A stretch of DNA of 64,000 bases from Pomphorhynchus laevis (Eukaryota; Acanthocephala; Palaeacanthocephala; Echinorhynchida; Pomphorhynchidae). The notes beneath the pieces were generated by a model, which saw only the letters and a list, made by a program, of their open reading frames with translations, was not told the origin of the DNA and ran no database searches. The position numbers and the translations under genes are program-made. Within the stretch, counting starts at the first letter, position 1. Every line of letters begins with the position of its first letter. Location of the stretch: the NCBI GenBank assembly GCA_012934845.2, contig WNNJ02003079.1:1-64000 (forward strand). Reading direction: 5' to 3'. Below are positions 22,601-33,597 of this stretch, piece by piece.

Positions 22601-23268
22601 ACATTTGGAAGATTCATTTGAATGATTCTACTGTTAAAACAACGGAAAAAACTTTGGATGGCATTTTAGAGGGATTTATTAAGGACACTACAAGAAATAT
22701 ATTAGACAAAATTTTCGACCAAGTTATTGTAGAAAGTAGGAAAGCACAGCTGTATAGATTGTTGGAAGAAACTTACGCTGAAATGGTGAAAATAACTTTG
22801 AAGAACAGGTCTGCAGAAACTGCAGAAAAAACAACGATGGAAATTTTAGGAATTTCAGAGGGTGAAAGTATTTTAGAAATTATGGAAAGTACTTTCAAAA
22901 TGTTCAATAAAGAAATTTGTGATATAATCGTCGTTGAAGAAACTTTAGAACAAATTGTAAATACAATTTCTAAAATGACTATCGAGGAAGATATATGCAC
23001 TTTGAAAGAAAGATTAGCTAAAACAATTGACGATAATACTACTTTCAGTTACAATGCAGATGAATATTCTGTTGAAATTGCAAATAAACCACCCGAGCTG
23101 ATAACCTCAAAAGATTCTTCAAACGAAAGTGCTCCAAATATTTTGAGCAAAATGTTGTTGGAAACTTCATTTCAAATTGCTGAAGAAACTCATGAAGAAA
23201 AGTCAGAAGAACCTTGCGATATAAGCATGGAAAGCAGTTGTGAAGAATTTCCAAAGGAGGAGCCATAA
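19687..23268 (+). CDS. GTF2H2: TFIIH subunit p44/Ssl1 homologue with large insertion and long C-terminal tail
   Basis: p44 is a core TFIIH subunit; in the family it binds and stimulates the XPD helicase in nucleotide excision repair and Pol II initiation in the nucleus. Residues 1-57 match the p44 N-terminus ('WESGYDKAWEAIKEDED'). Residues 58-243 are the VWA-like domain ('FIVLDISQSM', 'IAQIGVITTADGWA', 'SVISLSAEV'). A C4 zinc finger lies at C287, C290, C301, C304. The C-terminal RING-like C1 domain is at about 623-666 (CDGC..CPKC..CSRC..CPGC). Usual length is about 395 residues; this frame has 1193, from about 300 acidic residues between the zinc finger and C1 (including a 52-residue repeat) and about 525 E/K/T-rich residues after C1. 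An in-frame stop lies directly before the ATG. The frame is continuous, with no intron in the coding region. Selection is inferred from intactness amid decayed DNA. Confidence 0.92.
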   Translation: MNKDEEENYIWESGYDKAWEAIKEDEDRLADNTVQDLINNGIRRQRVKDSRPRSLCIMRSTFIVLDISQSMTYQDFKPLRIKFVVDMLNKFVDKFFRTNVIAQIGVITTADGWANLLCKLSFNSINFKSELIALADRITNKQKMCGSTPSLQNAALLAMQYLQYVPVHSCRDIIFIMGSLATIDSGNINETISELKSKNIKCSVISLSAEVFIHKQIANETEGHHIVALNEDHFYQQLIRLCDPELPSNQCPTLVPIAFPRKLPMEERMLCMQSDHSSSQCNATYICPRCQSAYCSLPTVCSICSLTLASGTEFMRSIHYLYPLKSFEDYDSSNLTEENKTGSMVEHGKVVKESKIGDEEMDDQILNSEMEQKQVEDQCGEKSEQDNEDKFIDVEVVEQTKVVEEPKIGDEEIDDQILNSKMEQENVENQCGEKSEQDNEEKFIDVEVLEETKVVEEPKTGDEEMDDQFLNSEMEQEKVENQCVEKSEQDKVDKFIDVEVLEETKVAEEPKTGDEEIDDQFLNSKMEQEKVENQCGEKSEQDNVDKFIDVEVVEETKVVEEPKTGDEEIDDQFLNSEMEHQYIYKSEQDYEENKFIDVETVRMMMKGLNSSADSDEFVRDDICDGCLQTFEENTNKNRLRCPKCKQIYCSRCEMLLHTLIFSCPGCCENKVKRAVVKNTCRVLKRIIKKIVLQEGDEIRENLSKEKSNDLMESNENDSSDESHNNLSVETLEKSLNEIIQKKYKIHEETSKQTLEEILDKITHDTFNETIEKYLRKDFNEIDEEAAITDICGKVSDTNYENIVVKAHDINTENDNEKTLEKLLTLDKLIGSSTCEIKKMIRENILKEIRGRLVAKLSGKIAREAAEKAVNDLPCKFPEDLSDESMDGNSEDAPDLAVEETQRKMKDEIGDNTIRTSNKTSECSDESMEEMIIPKEASDCFLGTTQEHKLFQESSSVITEITQENLPEGNITNIWKIHLNDSTVKTTEKTLDGILEGFIKDTTRNILDKIFDQVIVESRKAQLYRLLEETYAEMVKITLKNRSAETAEKTTMEILGISEGESILEIMESTFKMFNKEICDIIVVEETLEQIVNTISKMTIEEDICTLKERLAKTIDDNTTFSYNADEYSVEIANKPPELITSKDSSNESAPNILSKMLLETSFQIAEETHEEKSEEPCDISMESSCEEFPKEEP
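20725..21485 (+). repeat. In-frame 156-bp minisatellite in the p44 gene (about 4.7 units)
   Basis: Unit starts at 20854, 21010, 21166 and 21322 are exactly 156 bp apart, preceded by a partial unit and ending in a diverged one. Each encodes 52 residues with 'KFIDVEV', 'TKVVEEPK.GDEE', 'DDQ.LNS.MEQ' and 'ENQCGEKSEQD'. The units are highly similar at DNA level, so the expansion is recent or kept similar by exchange. The product is very acidic and probably disordered, with one Cys per unit. Confidence 0.95.
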
Positions 23269-24098
23269 TGGAATAATAGATGACAATTACAAAATTTAAA
23301 GAAAATTTTTCTCTTTGAGAAAGAAACACTTGACATGTTTTTCAATGTTTAATTATTTAGATTTAATGATTGTTAGTATCCTAAATATTTAATTAAATTT
23401 TTCACTACTTAAAAGTATTTATAATGCCTTAATATTAATTTACCTGAACATAACAATGTAATACTGAATCACTAAGTATGTTATATTAAGCGCCTATATG
23501 TGCTTATATGCGCCTGAGTCATGGCTGTATTCACCAATACACAAATTAAACATGTTCTTATTCACATATCCACAATACAATACCATTGAATATACCAACG
23601 TTTTGAACACTGTCAAAATTCAGGGCATTTCTATAATGTATGTTTGAAGAATGTACCTTATGTTAACGTATTAGTTTATTCAACGTATAATACTTACGAA
23701 TTATATCACGAATATCATGCGACAAAATCGTGGTCAATTGTTAAAATTAATGACAATTTTAAGATAATTCATTTCGAAAATTAAAAATTAAAAGTTTTAG
23801 TTTTTAACATGCATTATCAGTAAAATTGTTAATCGATAATAGTATTATAAATGTTCATTTATTCCTTTATAGCTTTGTAAATTTATAGAAATAAAGAAAG
23901 GAATGAAAATAGTTGAATTAAAAAATATATTTCGTTAACCCTTGCTATTATCGTCTCTGCTGATTACAAAATGTTTTTGTTAAAATGCAAAAGTTAATCA
24001 GATCAAAGGCTGAGTTAGTTATATATATTGTCAAAGCTTTTGTCTCATTACGGCTTCGTCAGTGGCTCATTGTATGTTATTTTATCACTCAAACTTTT
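23269..24098. other. p44 3' flank, AT-rich
   Basis: No gene seen. An AATAAA at 23890-23895 is a possible polyadenylation signal, but lies about 620 bp past the stop, so its use is uncertain. The last hundred bases before 24098 are probably the 3' UTR of the minus-strand LINE fragment that follows. Confidence 0.5.
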
Positions 24099-24640
24099 TT
24101 ATGTGTTGGGTCGTGGAGACATTGTACGAACCAAACTACTCCAGACATCGCAATCCTGGGCGACAGAGCAGTGTTCACTTTCAGATACCCCAAGGTGTTC
24201 GGTCAGTTTTGAGGTGTGATCTCTCCACCGATACCGAGGTCTACCTCGAGGTCTATTTTAGAGACTCCAGCCTCGAAAACACTACTAGGAAGACGATCTC
24301 TAGATATTCTTAGAACGTGTCCTGGCCACATCAACTGATATTTTCGATGTGGAGAAGCAGCGAATTTACTCCGAGTGCATTCCGGATGACCGAATACTTC
24401 ACCTTATCTATAAGACAAAGACCGACCACGTCGTGAAGGAACCACATTTCCGTTGCCTATATCCAAGATCTTATCCTTTCGGTATTAACCCAAAGCTCAT
24501 TACCATAGGTTAAGATGTGAGGTAAACAAAAAGCTTCACCTGAAGACTCAACTCCGCTTCAAACGACATATCTATGCTAAGAACGCGTTGCTGCGTTAGC
24601 TAAACATATCCGCTTCTCAATTTCTATGATTCTCAATATC
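24099..24640 (-). mobile_element. LINE 3' fragment: C-terminal end of a non-LTR RT protein
   Basis: On the minus strand the text reads 'ILTYGNELWVNTERIRSWI', then 'NALGVNSLLLHIENIS' and, at the very end, 'RWRDHTSKLTEHLG', 'VAQDCDVWSSL' and 'PRPNT' before a TAA at 24099-24101. This is the conserved thumb/C-terminal region of a known LINE family whose members read 'LTYGHELWVMTERVRSRIQ..' and 'RWRDYISHLAWERLG'. Frame breaks occur in the middle. Only the last ~180 residues remain. It differs from LINE-J, LINE-K and the RTE element in this window. The clade is not resolved. Confidence 0.75.
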
Positions 24641-25999
24641 TCTGGGTTGCTAGGTACCAGGCCAGTCGATTAAGTATAAGCTGGCACCTATTGTCAATTA
24701 GCCTACTCGTGGAGCAGTCCAGGATTGTATGTTCGACATTAGTCGATCGACGGCTAAATAATTGGCCGGATTGCATCAGCCGTAGGGTTGCATCATAAAC
24801 TATCTAAGATCCAGCCGATGATTCTAATCTCGGATTGGACAATGGACGAAAAGGCGAAAGTGAGTAACGGAGTCCTGTTTCCTTACAGTAGCGATGTAGG
24901 ATCATCAAAGAAGATCGGGAAAGGAAGATTGTTGAACAAACAGAATCAAAACAATGAAAATAATTAGCAACAAATTTCCAAAAATTTAAGTAGAGCGATG
25001 AACAATGATCAACTCCACAACTGTACGGAGGAGTTTTAATTGTCGGGTGCAGTGTGATCGGGCAGTTGCTATGTATACACAAAATACTAACTACTCACAA
25101 AATTTGTAAAAAATAATATAACATTAAATAAAAATATGTAACGAATAGAAAACAAGAAAAATTACACCGAAAGAAAATTGAGGTATATTTGTGCTGTATA
25201 ACAAAAATACAGATCATCTACAAAAATATTGTGAAAGATGAACAAAATAACTTGGAAAAATATAAAATATAAATTGTAGAACAATTTATAGATATTTTTT
25301 AAATAAGATATCAAAAAAATTTAACTAACTAAAAGTTCCCTTTAAAAGAGATTAATCATAGTCATTAGAGCTATTTATTCATGGAAATAAATGAGTGTTG
25401 ACTGATCATTTGTAGAGTTATCTTTAGACACTAGAAAAATAAAAATAGAAAATAATAATTAATAATTAAAATAAATAATAGAACACAATTTCAAAAATAG
25501 TATCCTATTTTAAATAGTTGATACTGATCCATTATTGATAAATAATTATTGGAGCTGTATCAAAGAAAAGAATAAATTATTTTTGCTATTTCGCTAACTT
25601 CTGATAGCATCTTGAAACAATTTAAATGTTTTTTTAAATGTACATGCTTATATAAAAAAGTTCAAAACTATCACCGCCATTTGCTTTGGACATGTGCTGA
25701 TATTAGCGAACACCAGCTGCTTTCGCTGTTGTTTGAATTTTTGGCATGATTTCGGCAACTTTTGAAGGTACACAAAACGCAATATAAAAGAATGATTCAA
25801 AATAGTTTAGAAACAAAACAAAAATAATTAAATAATATTTTCATAATATTCCATAATATTTTAATTTAAAATTAATAATTTGAAAAAATTAGCAAAAATT
25901 AAAAAATAATAATTAAAATCATTAGAAAAATTAAATAAAGTATAAAAATTAAAATTAAAAAGATTATTTGAACAAAAGAATCGTTTACAGCATATTTAC
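24641..25999. other. Mixed-composition to AT-rich DNA, no gene supported
   Basis: 24641-25080 is richer in GC than the rest and may belong to a transposable element, but I recognise no protein or repeat in it. From 25080 on it is plain AT-rich DNA. Confidence 0.45.
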
Positions 26000-26960
26000 A
26001 AAATATTAAAAGTTACGTCAGGTTTATTATTCGGCATAATAATATTGGAGTTTTTATGAATGTAATAATCTTCAAGAATTTTTCTATTTAAACAATTGGC
26101 TTCTTTTGCTCAAACGACAGTATTATTATAGTCAATATTGTGATCAAAATTTAAACTATGGTCTACAATAGCGTAACTTAGGCCCTTTTTGAATGTGCAT
26201 TTTTGTTGTTTTAATCTAGTCTCTAATGGTTGGCCTGTTTGACCCACATATATTTTATCGCATTCTAAACAAGAAATGTTATAAACAACTCCATCATTAT
26301 CATGCTTGGGTTTATTTTTCAAAATGTTGTGTAACTTCGGTATCTTACCATTATACAAAACAATATTTGAAGTATTTAATGTTTTATCGTTTGAAAAAAA
26401 TCTTTTGAAATTAATATTCCACAAATTATTTATAAATGGTAATCCTATGTATTTATTTTCTCTTTCTGGGCCAAAAACAACTAGTTTCTCCGTTTTGGTA
26501 ATTTTGTAGAAAGGCTTTTTAATGGCCCATGATGGAAAACCGTTTTTATTTAATAGAATTCTAATTATCTTATTATTTGTTTCAAGTTCATTTATATCGG
26601 AAACAATCATCTTACTTCGTAAAAACAAAGAATTAGCAGCAGATATTTTCCAAGATGTTTTTACATTGGTATTCCACGAAACAATATTTGAATTATTTGA
26701 ATTATTTGAATTTTTATAATAAACGTATGTTTTTAAAATATCATTTGATGTTCTACTAACGACGACATCTAAAAATGTTAATCCATCATCTAATTCTAAT
26801 TCTATTGTCAACTGAAAATTTTTATCAAAACAAATTTTGCTCTTAATATGCCCTGTACATCAATTGTGTTATCACAAATAGCGAACGTATCATCGACATA
26901 TCTAATCCACATAACAATTCCATCCATCTTAGTGATATTATTTAATAACTTTTAAGGTTT
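26000..26960 (-). mobile_element. Penelope-like element of a second lineage (C-terminal GIY-YIG), 5' truncated
   Basis: On the minus strand the element begins inside RT with 'WIRYVDDTFAIC' (about 26915-26880), the catalytic YVDD motif. An open stretch of 233 residues follows at 26811-26110. This holds the RT thumb ('LDDGLTFLDVVVSR') and, near its end, a GIY-YIG endonuclease ('GVVYNISCLECDKIYVGQTG', then R and 'DHSLNFDHNIDYNN'). The order RT then GIY-YIG is that of classical Penelope/Poseidon-type PLEs and opposite to the other PLEs here. The rest of RT and the 5' end are missing. It looks younger than the relics at 1-5 kb. Confidence 0.85.
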
Positions 26961-28389
26961 AAGTTAAATAATTTATAGTTGCCGCAAAATACTACAGGAT
27001 TGTCATGCAAATTAATAATAATTTTAATTATTAATAATAATTTTGACCGTAAAGATACGCTGAATATATATAGAATTAATTAAATTTTAATGTTTTGATT
27101 GTAAGTTTGAAAAACCAATCAATTCGAAAAAAGGTTTAATGTATATAGAATATTAGAGAGTGGAAAAATTACAAACTCAATAAATCTAAGAAATAGTGAA
27201 AATAAACGAATTTATAGAGAAAGATGTGATATATAGAAAGATAAATCTAGAGCAAACTGAGTACGTGAATTGGATTGAACGAGCAACTTACAATATCAAC
27301 TATAGATAAATTCAACAATGCATTTCCATTTGTGTAAATAACTTGTTTACGATTAATTACTGAAAATAAATGATTACAATTGTTTAAAGGATACCGATGA
27401 TTTAAGAAAGTGGCGATTTAAGTTTCGATAAAATAATTAGATGCCACTCGCTTTTCTAGATCAAAAAAGTAAATATAAGAAATCAAAACCTATTTTATAC
27501 TAAAAACCGAAGTTACATAAAGTCACACGAGGCCTATACAAAGTTTAATGCATTTAAATCTATACTGAACCTCTTTCATTCACTTTGAAATTGTAACACT
27601 TTTTTTCAAATTTTGCGAGCTTGTAAAGAATATAACTAGACATAAAACACCCTATCTAAATATTTGATGAAAATCACTATTATAATCACAGTATTTCGTA
27701 ACAATCAATATTTTATAATAGTAGCTATAGATAATCAGGTAATAATTGTAATTTTCTTCCCATGTAAAAAGTTGACTATAGTTAAGATGAGATGTTTGTC
27801 GGTGTTTGGATGATAATGCCGTATATGATAAATGTATCGATTTAAGTTTAGATACAATTTCTAATAGTCGTTGTTCAAATCTAGATCAAATTTAGACAGA
27901 CTAGAATTTGGTGATCAAGGCTATTTTATGCTGATAACTAAAACGCGTTTAAATATGCATCAGAGCCTATTTTATTTACTAGGCTTCTAAATATTTTATC
28001 AAGGCAACATTCATTCAACTAAAAATGTTTTGGAGCAAACTAAAAGATTGACCAATAAAAATATAAATACCAACTATTTTAGTTAGTAGATCATACATTC
28101 TATATTCTGTTAACATAGAGAAAGCTTTACGAAACTGATTCACATATATTTGAAGTAGGGGTATATTTGTACGAAAGATATAATAATTATAACTAGTATT
28201 TAACTAAAATGCAACCACTGACTAAATATAAATACGTGTTCAAAAATACATGAATCTAAATTGATAATATATGCTATAGATATTCTTTTTTACTGGTTAA
28301 ATTTGTTTCTTAAATCAACACAATATTATAAATAAATTCGATCTAATTGTAGGAAAGCAAATGATCAGTGAATGCGGTAATAAAAAATA
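26961..28389. other. AT-rich spacer, no gene seen
   Basis: About 1.4 kb without a notable open frame, motif or repeat. Confidence 0.6.
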
Positions 28390-29800
28390 GTTTATTAGAA
28401 ACGTAGTGCTGGTTCTTCTGCCGACTCCGCAAAACAAGCCGCATGTCCTCGTTGCACCGCTGCGCTTATTCGCTTCATGAGGAAACTAATTTCCCGTTTA
28501 TCTCCGGTCGACCGAACTAATTTTTTCACGTGAACTGCAAATAAGTCGCTGCGCTGGTCATGGTTTCGATGCTTATCGGAACAAACTTGTACTGCCACTC
28601 ATCTAAGCCGCTATATTTGGTACGTTTCACAAGTTCAGCATGATCATCAACGGCACTTGCAGAATGTACTGCGTGCGCTATGTGAGTGGCTGCGAGAGTG
28701 TTTGGGAATGTAAAGTCCCAAACAAGCACTCGCCCGCCTCCAACGGCAGTAACGAAGCCCTGTCGAGCCACATGCCGTCGTCTCTAGTCAAACCGACAGG
28801 TTCAAGTATGGATGGAATTCCTGCGAAGGCTAGGGCCATTCCCACAATTTCATAAACCGCTGAATGGCGTACATTTATGCCTTTTTTTTGCAGTTTAGCG
28901 AATGGGCGCTGTTTCTCCGGACCGCTTCTCCGCATATATATCGATGTGGTTGAGCACATTGAACGCCAAGTCTAAGTGCAACGACCGTGGACAATGATTG
29001 GTCATCAAGTCGGGTGTCAACGGAAGTTATCGGTAATGCTTCGAGGAAAGTGCCAGACAATTTTGAAGCGGTAGCAATGAATCGAGCACGAGATTCAGGA
29101 CTAGTTGCTTTGTTGACAAGCTTTTGATGGCACGCATTATAATTGTTCACCGTATATCGTTTTAAATGGTTGGCATTGATGGGATCGTTGCCTGAAATTC
29201 AGAGTGCATTGGCCTGTAGCTTTTTCAAAGTATGGGTATGGTAAGAGTGGATAAAGTGACGGGCAGTTTCTTAGCAGTCTCTTGGTTAACTTTTCTTATT
29301 AAGCATACGGAGGAGCCGAACTTAGGTATCACAACTTTCAACGCTTGTCGGATGCCGTATGTACCAGCGCATGCCGCACATACCTCTCGTATGTACTGCT
29401 GCCTCGACACTGCATCGTACGCCGGTGCCTAACTGAACCTGAATAAGTTGGTCAATAAGCAACTCGATAGCAAGCTGGCTTGTGAGCTTGGCGGCTATGT
29501 GACGAATGGTAAATCCCACTGCAATAAGTCGAATGCCACAGTCTTTTTTAGAAGGAGGGTAGTCCGCCTCTACAAAGAATTTTGATATCATTTTCCGGCA
29601 CCATCCCGCTCAAGATAGTCGAAATCAAGTTCGCCAATGCCTTGGAAATATGAATCACAGTCGCGCCCGAAGAATGCCCCTGAAGGTCTCATAGGTGCAT
29701 ATGACTTAGGCCATCCAAGCCTGCTGCTGAAGACGGCGGGAAGGAAGGTAGTGTTGATGTTAGGGACGCGGCGGCAACAACCATTCTGCACTCGGGTTCT
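28390..29800 (-). mobile_element. Decayed RT element with C-terminal nuclease-like region (copy 2, different subfamily)
   Basis: Read on the minus strand. RT N-part at 29591-29322: 'SKKDCGIRLIAVGFTIRHIAAK' and 'QLGTGVRCSVEAAVH' (family pattern KKDGGIRPIAVG..LRR). A C-terminal part follows: 'SRARFIATASKLSGTFLEALP', 'LRLDDQSL..ALRLG', 'LEPVGLTRDDG', 'VLVWDFTFPNTLAATH', 'AELVKRTKYSGL', 'TGDKREISFLMKRISAAVQRG'. The D..(V/F)WD..E..K..KY layout fits a PD-(D/E)XK nuclease fold (inference). The catalytic middle of RT (YADD) is not visible, so part is deleted. Frames are shifted several times. It is clearly GC-richer than its surroundings. Confidence 0.72.
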
Positions 29801-29879
29801 TGATTAAAAGACTGCCTATATGCTGTAAGACGTCGAGTAGGATGTTTCGCCCTCTGTACAGGTGTAGTGATTTCGTCGT

Positions 29880-30210
29880 TTTGCAGGAATGTAGCGTCAC
29901 TGCATATCATTGCAAAGGCTGCGAGGACGTTAGTTGCAGTGGCTGTTCGGACGTTTATTACAGCGGCAGTTTGATCGTTTAGTGAGGCTCGATCGCTCAA
30001 TGGAGCGGCTGGGTGGACGTTAGTTGCAGCGACAGCTCGGTCGTTCACTGCAACGACTGCGAGGTCGTTAATTGCAACGGCAAATTCAATGGTTTATTGC
30101 AGCCGCAGTTCGATCGTTTATTGACGCGGCAGCTATATCTTTTATTCATCGTTTTTTTGCAGCGGCAGCTAGATCGTTCACAGCGGCAGCTCGTGTATTT
30201 TATTGCAAAA
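29880..30210. repeat. Degenerate minisatellite, unit about 24-30 bp
   Basis: Imperfect tandem units built on 'cgttnattgcagcggcagctcgatcg' fill this stretch. On the minus strand they read as repeating Ala-Ala-Thr-Asn-Val / Asn-Asp-Arg runs. Because they directly precede the nuclease-RT copy on the minus strand, they could be its repetitive 5' region, but this is unproven. Confidence 0.75.
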
Positions 30211-30289
30211 AATGTGCAGCTTTACAACGACGGGCCTATCAAAGGAATGCAAAATAATGCTCAATTATCCAGTAAATACAGGAAAGAAG

Positions 30290-33200
30290 GTATATATTTT
30301 AACTTCTGATTTCACTCTTGAGGGGGAACTTCCCTCGATACCAAAATTAGCTAACTTAGTGGTTATAAAACTACTAGAGCCTCTGAAAAGTCAGAGTTTA
30401 TATAAAACCTTTCTAAGGTGGTTTGCTAACTAGTTCAAAAAAATAATTATCTTCAACTGTGTAAAATATTATGAGACTGAAATAAAAATATCTCTTGCCA
30501 CACCAGATCTGTCCAAGATTTATATAAATATTTAAATGGCACGCATTCGAAAATTGCAGCTATTTCGTCCAAACCAATCATGGCTACGTTAAAAATTAAC
30601 AATATGCCACATTCCTATCCGACGAAGATGTATCGATGCTGGAAGAAGAATTCAATATCTCTTGCGTTCGATTTAAAATCCAAAAAAAATGGATTCCACA
30701 TCCCGGTGGAGTTCTGCAATACACCGGATAATGTGGCACAAAACCTGTCGATCTTGACTTCAAACCCTTTCATGAGGTTCAATCTGAATTTTTTCCTTAA
30801 TTGAGACCGACTCCCTAACTTACTCCCACTGTCAACAGTGAGGGTATTGGGCGTCGGGTGGATCCCTACCCCAGAAGTACGGGGTGTGCGGAACTTCTAC
30901 TATTCATTCTGAAAAATGCGTGGATAAACCACACTGCTCTAACTGCGGAGGGAATACCCCGCGTTATCAAAAAGATGTAAAAATTTTCTGGTTCAGAAAA
31001 GGCGGAAAGCGTCCCACTTCGGTTACACTGTCGCAATGGGAAGTACTCAAGAGCATTTTTACTGAATATCCTTCAGGAGAATTCGGGAGGTGATTCCGCC
31101 CTTAGGCTTCTATCTGGTAGAGATGCAGATGTTATAGTCTTTCAGGAGACACGGTCTATTCGTCTACCCCTGGACATTACTCGATTTATCCCAAAGCATA
31201 TCTACATGCACTTCACTCCGTAAATAACCCTCCCCACTTTTATTCATCTCAAGGTATTTTAATCCTAGTTAAATGTTCCTTGAAGTCCTCTGTCATATTG
31301 AACTTATCATGTCCTGCCATGTCTTGTTAAGTTATAGTCCTTATCAAAAACGGTAAACGCATCAGCCTAGCCAATATCTACATCTGGCCGGGGCTGATTC
31401 ACAAGAACCGTGACTTCCTGAATCGTATTTTAGGAAGTGGCTACAACCTGTTACTCGGTGACTTCGACGACATAACTGGTCGTTGGATTAATGCAGCACT
31501 CCGCAGAGCTAGTAACGATAATCTTATTCACAAACTACCGACCCCTACCATTCATTGCTCAACAACAAACTCACTCCTCGACATCTTACTGCTACATGGA
31601 ACGTGGTTGCTAAAACCCATCTGCACTGAGCAGTCGCGCCAACAATTGACCACCTTTCATGACCTAATAAGCTAGCGACTAGAGGAAGATCGTTGCTTAA
31701 AAAGAGGTTTCACTGATCCAATTAGCGTTGCCTTATTTCAGGCATCTATCCAACTTTTCCCAAGAATAGGGAATGATAGTTTAAACGAATTTACTTCCCA
31801 CCTCTCTTCGCAAGCTACAGGGATCCTTTCGACTACCTACAAAGGTCGCATTTACAGTTCCACTCCGACAAAACTCAAGGTCGTAGCTAAAATGGTACAC
31901 CTTCCCAATCTCTGTTTCCTTAAGGCAGGTTCTCTCGAATGAATACTGGAGTTCTAAATATAGGCTCCAGCTGAGTAGGGACATGACGAATATTGTCGTC
32001 TTTATCCCTATCAGGCTTCCTACTGGAAGATATTCAAGATGGAAAAATTTGTCTGCTAGCGTGAGAGGGCATCGGGGTGGATCGGTAGCGGATGTCTTGA
32101 TAGAGTTTTGGAGGAATTACTAGCCCTGCATAACTATGGAGCCACGCTTTATCACCAACCAATCCCGCCTTGGGGTGATTTCAGGATCATAGATTTATCC
32201 GTTGCGGATATTCTTAAGTCATGGAGCACACTTCTGGGCACCTCCACTCTCTTCTAGGATTTACCAGCTTTTGACAGCCGATAACGAAGAAAAGTTTCCG
32301 TCACGATGCTGTTAGCCTCACCATCCTATGTAGCCGGCATCAGCATCAATCGTAGAATATTTTTACCTAAGTGAAATTCGGATTTATGTACTAAAGACCT
32401 GCGACCCATTTCGATTTAAAATTTCCTCATCTCCATCTAAGAAAAATCGCTTCTGCGTAGAATCAGTGACCATTTAAGTAAGCGTAACTTGAACCAAGAG
32501 TTTTAATGGGTTTGTCCAAGGTCGCTAGGTCAATTCAGCAATTAAAGTGCATCAGTTTTGTTAATATAACATTCATCAGCTTGCTTTGGCTGTTTTTGAC
32601 TTTTCTGCTGCATTTGACCGGATATCCATTACCTTCGTTATCTTCTCTCTCGTGCCCCTCAGGTTGCCTGCGATAATTTTTAACAGGGTGGAGGTATTGA
32701 TGTATACCTAGCGGTATTGATAAGATGACAACCCTGATGCACGTCAATTCTACCCTATTACAGGTGTGCCTCAAGGATCCTCACTTTCTCCTATCTTATA
32801 TCTTGCAAGCTCCATTGTTTTATTCAAGGCATTTAAACGCGATCATCAACTTGTGTTATACCCTAATGATACCACGGCCCTGTTTTCAGGACGCACCGTT
32901 TCTTTTTAAGATTAAAAGATCAGTTACCCACATCCAATCTTATTTAAAACTGAGAGAAATCGCATGTTGTCGTCTTTTATGGCGCCCCTACCACCAAAAA
33001 GAAGCTTAAAAGACTAGCACTCTCTGCATTCTCTCCTATTTTGCATCCTCAACCACTCCGCATATTCACGAGTTGAGTAAAATATCTGGGGTTCACTTAT
33101 GAATTGGTCGGCTAAAGCTGACCTGGATAGACTTAAACGTATTTTGAATAGAGCTAGATGGGGTCTGAAACCGGCCCAGCATATGTCATTGAATGCGAAA

Positions 33201-33592
33201 ACCTAAGTGCGCCCTTGGGATACTTGAGCTATCTCGGGATTAGTCTTCTTCTCTAGAGGACGTCCCAGAGAGTAAATACTAAGGTTTCTCAAGCTCCTTA
33301 TCTCGATATTACCGACCATATCTGCCTCGACTAAACTCTTAGGTGATGATAGACCTTGAATGGTTCAGTCGGAAGTCGGCGCCCTAGTGCGGCTGGGGGG
33401 GGGCTTAGATTCCTCTGATCCTGATGCCGTGAGTGTTGTAAAAATGGCACAAAAGTTGTCGACAAGAATATTGATATGCGTATTACTTGTTCGCTGGTTT
33501 AATATGCTGTTTCATTGTTTTCTTTCTTGTTGTTTTCGTTGTCTTGTTGTTTTCTTGTTCTTTCGTTGCTTTCTTTCGTTGTTTTCTTTCTG
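30290..33592 (+). mobile_element. LINE-J copy p3, decayed
   Basis: Plus strand. ORF1 relics run from about 30308 to 31000: 'LEGELPSIPKLANLVVIKLLEP', 'SNPFMRFNLNF', then zinc-knuckle pieces 'CGTSTIHSEKC' and 'CSNCGGNTPRYQKDV'. ORF2 relics begin about 31055 ('TEYPSGEFGR' marks the ORF2 start region in another frame). They include 'YNLLLGDFDDITGRWINAAL' near 31440-31500, 'VTDILNSW'-type text, and RT pieces near 32560-32890. The ORF1 C-terminus seems fused to the ORF2 start by a deletion near 31025. The 3' tail is a T-rich 'gttttctttc' run ending at about 33590, where a PLE begins. Many breaks. Confidence 0.85.
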
Positions 33593-33597
33593 CAAAA

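Noticed and set aside
26110-26811. Host GIY-YIG nuclease gene
   Set aside because: The upstream YVDD motif on the same strand and the RT thumb in the same frame make it the end of a Penelope-like element.
28640-28855. Plus-strand genes around 28.6-29.4 kb
   Set aside because: All overlap recognisable minus-strand RT/nuclease sequence.
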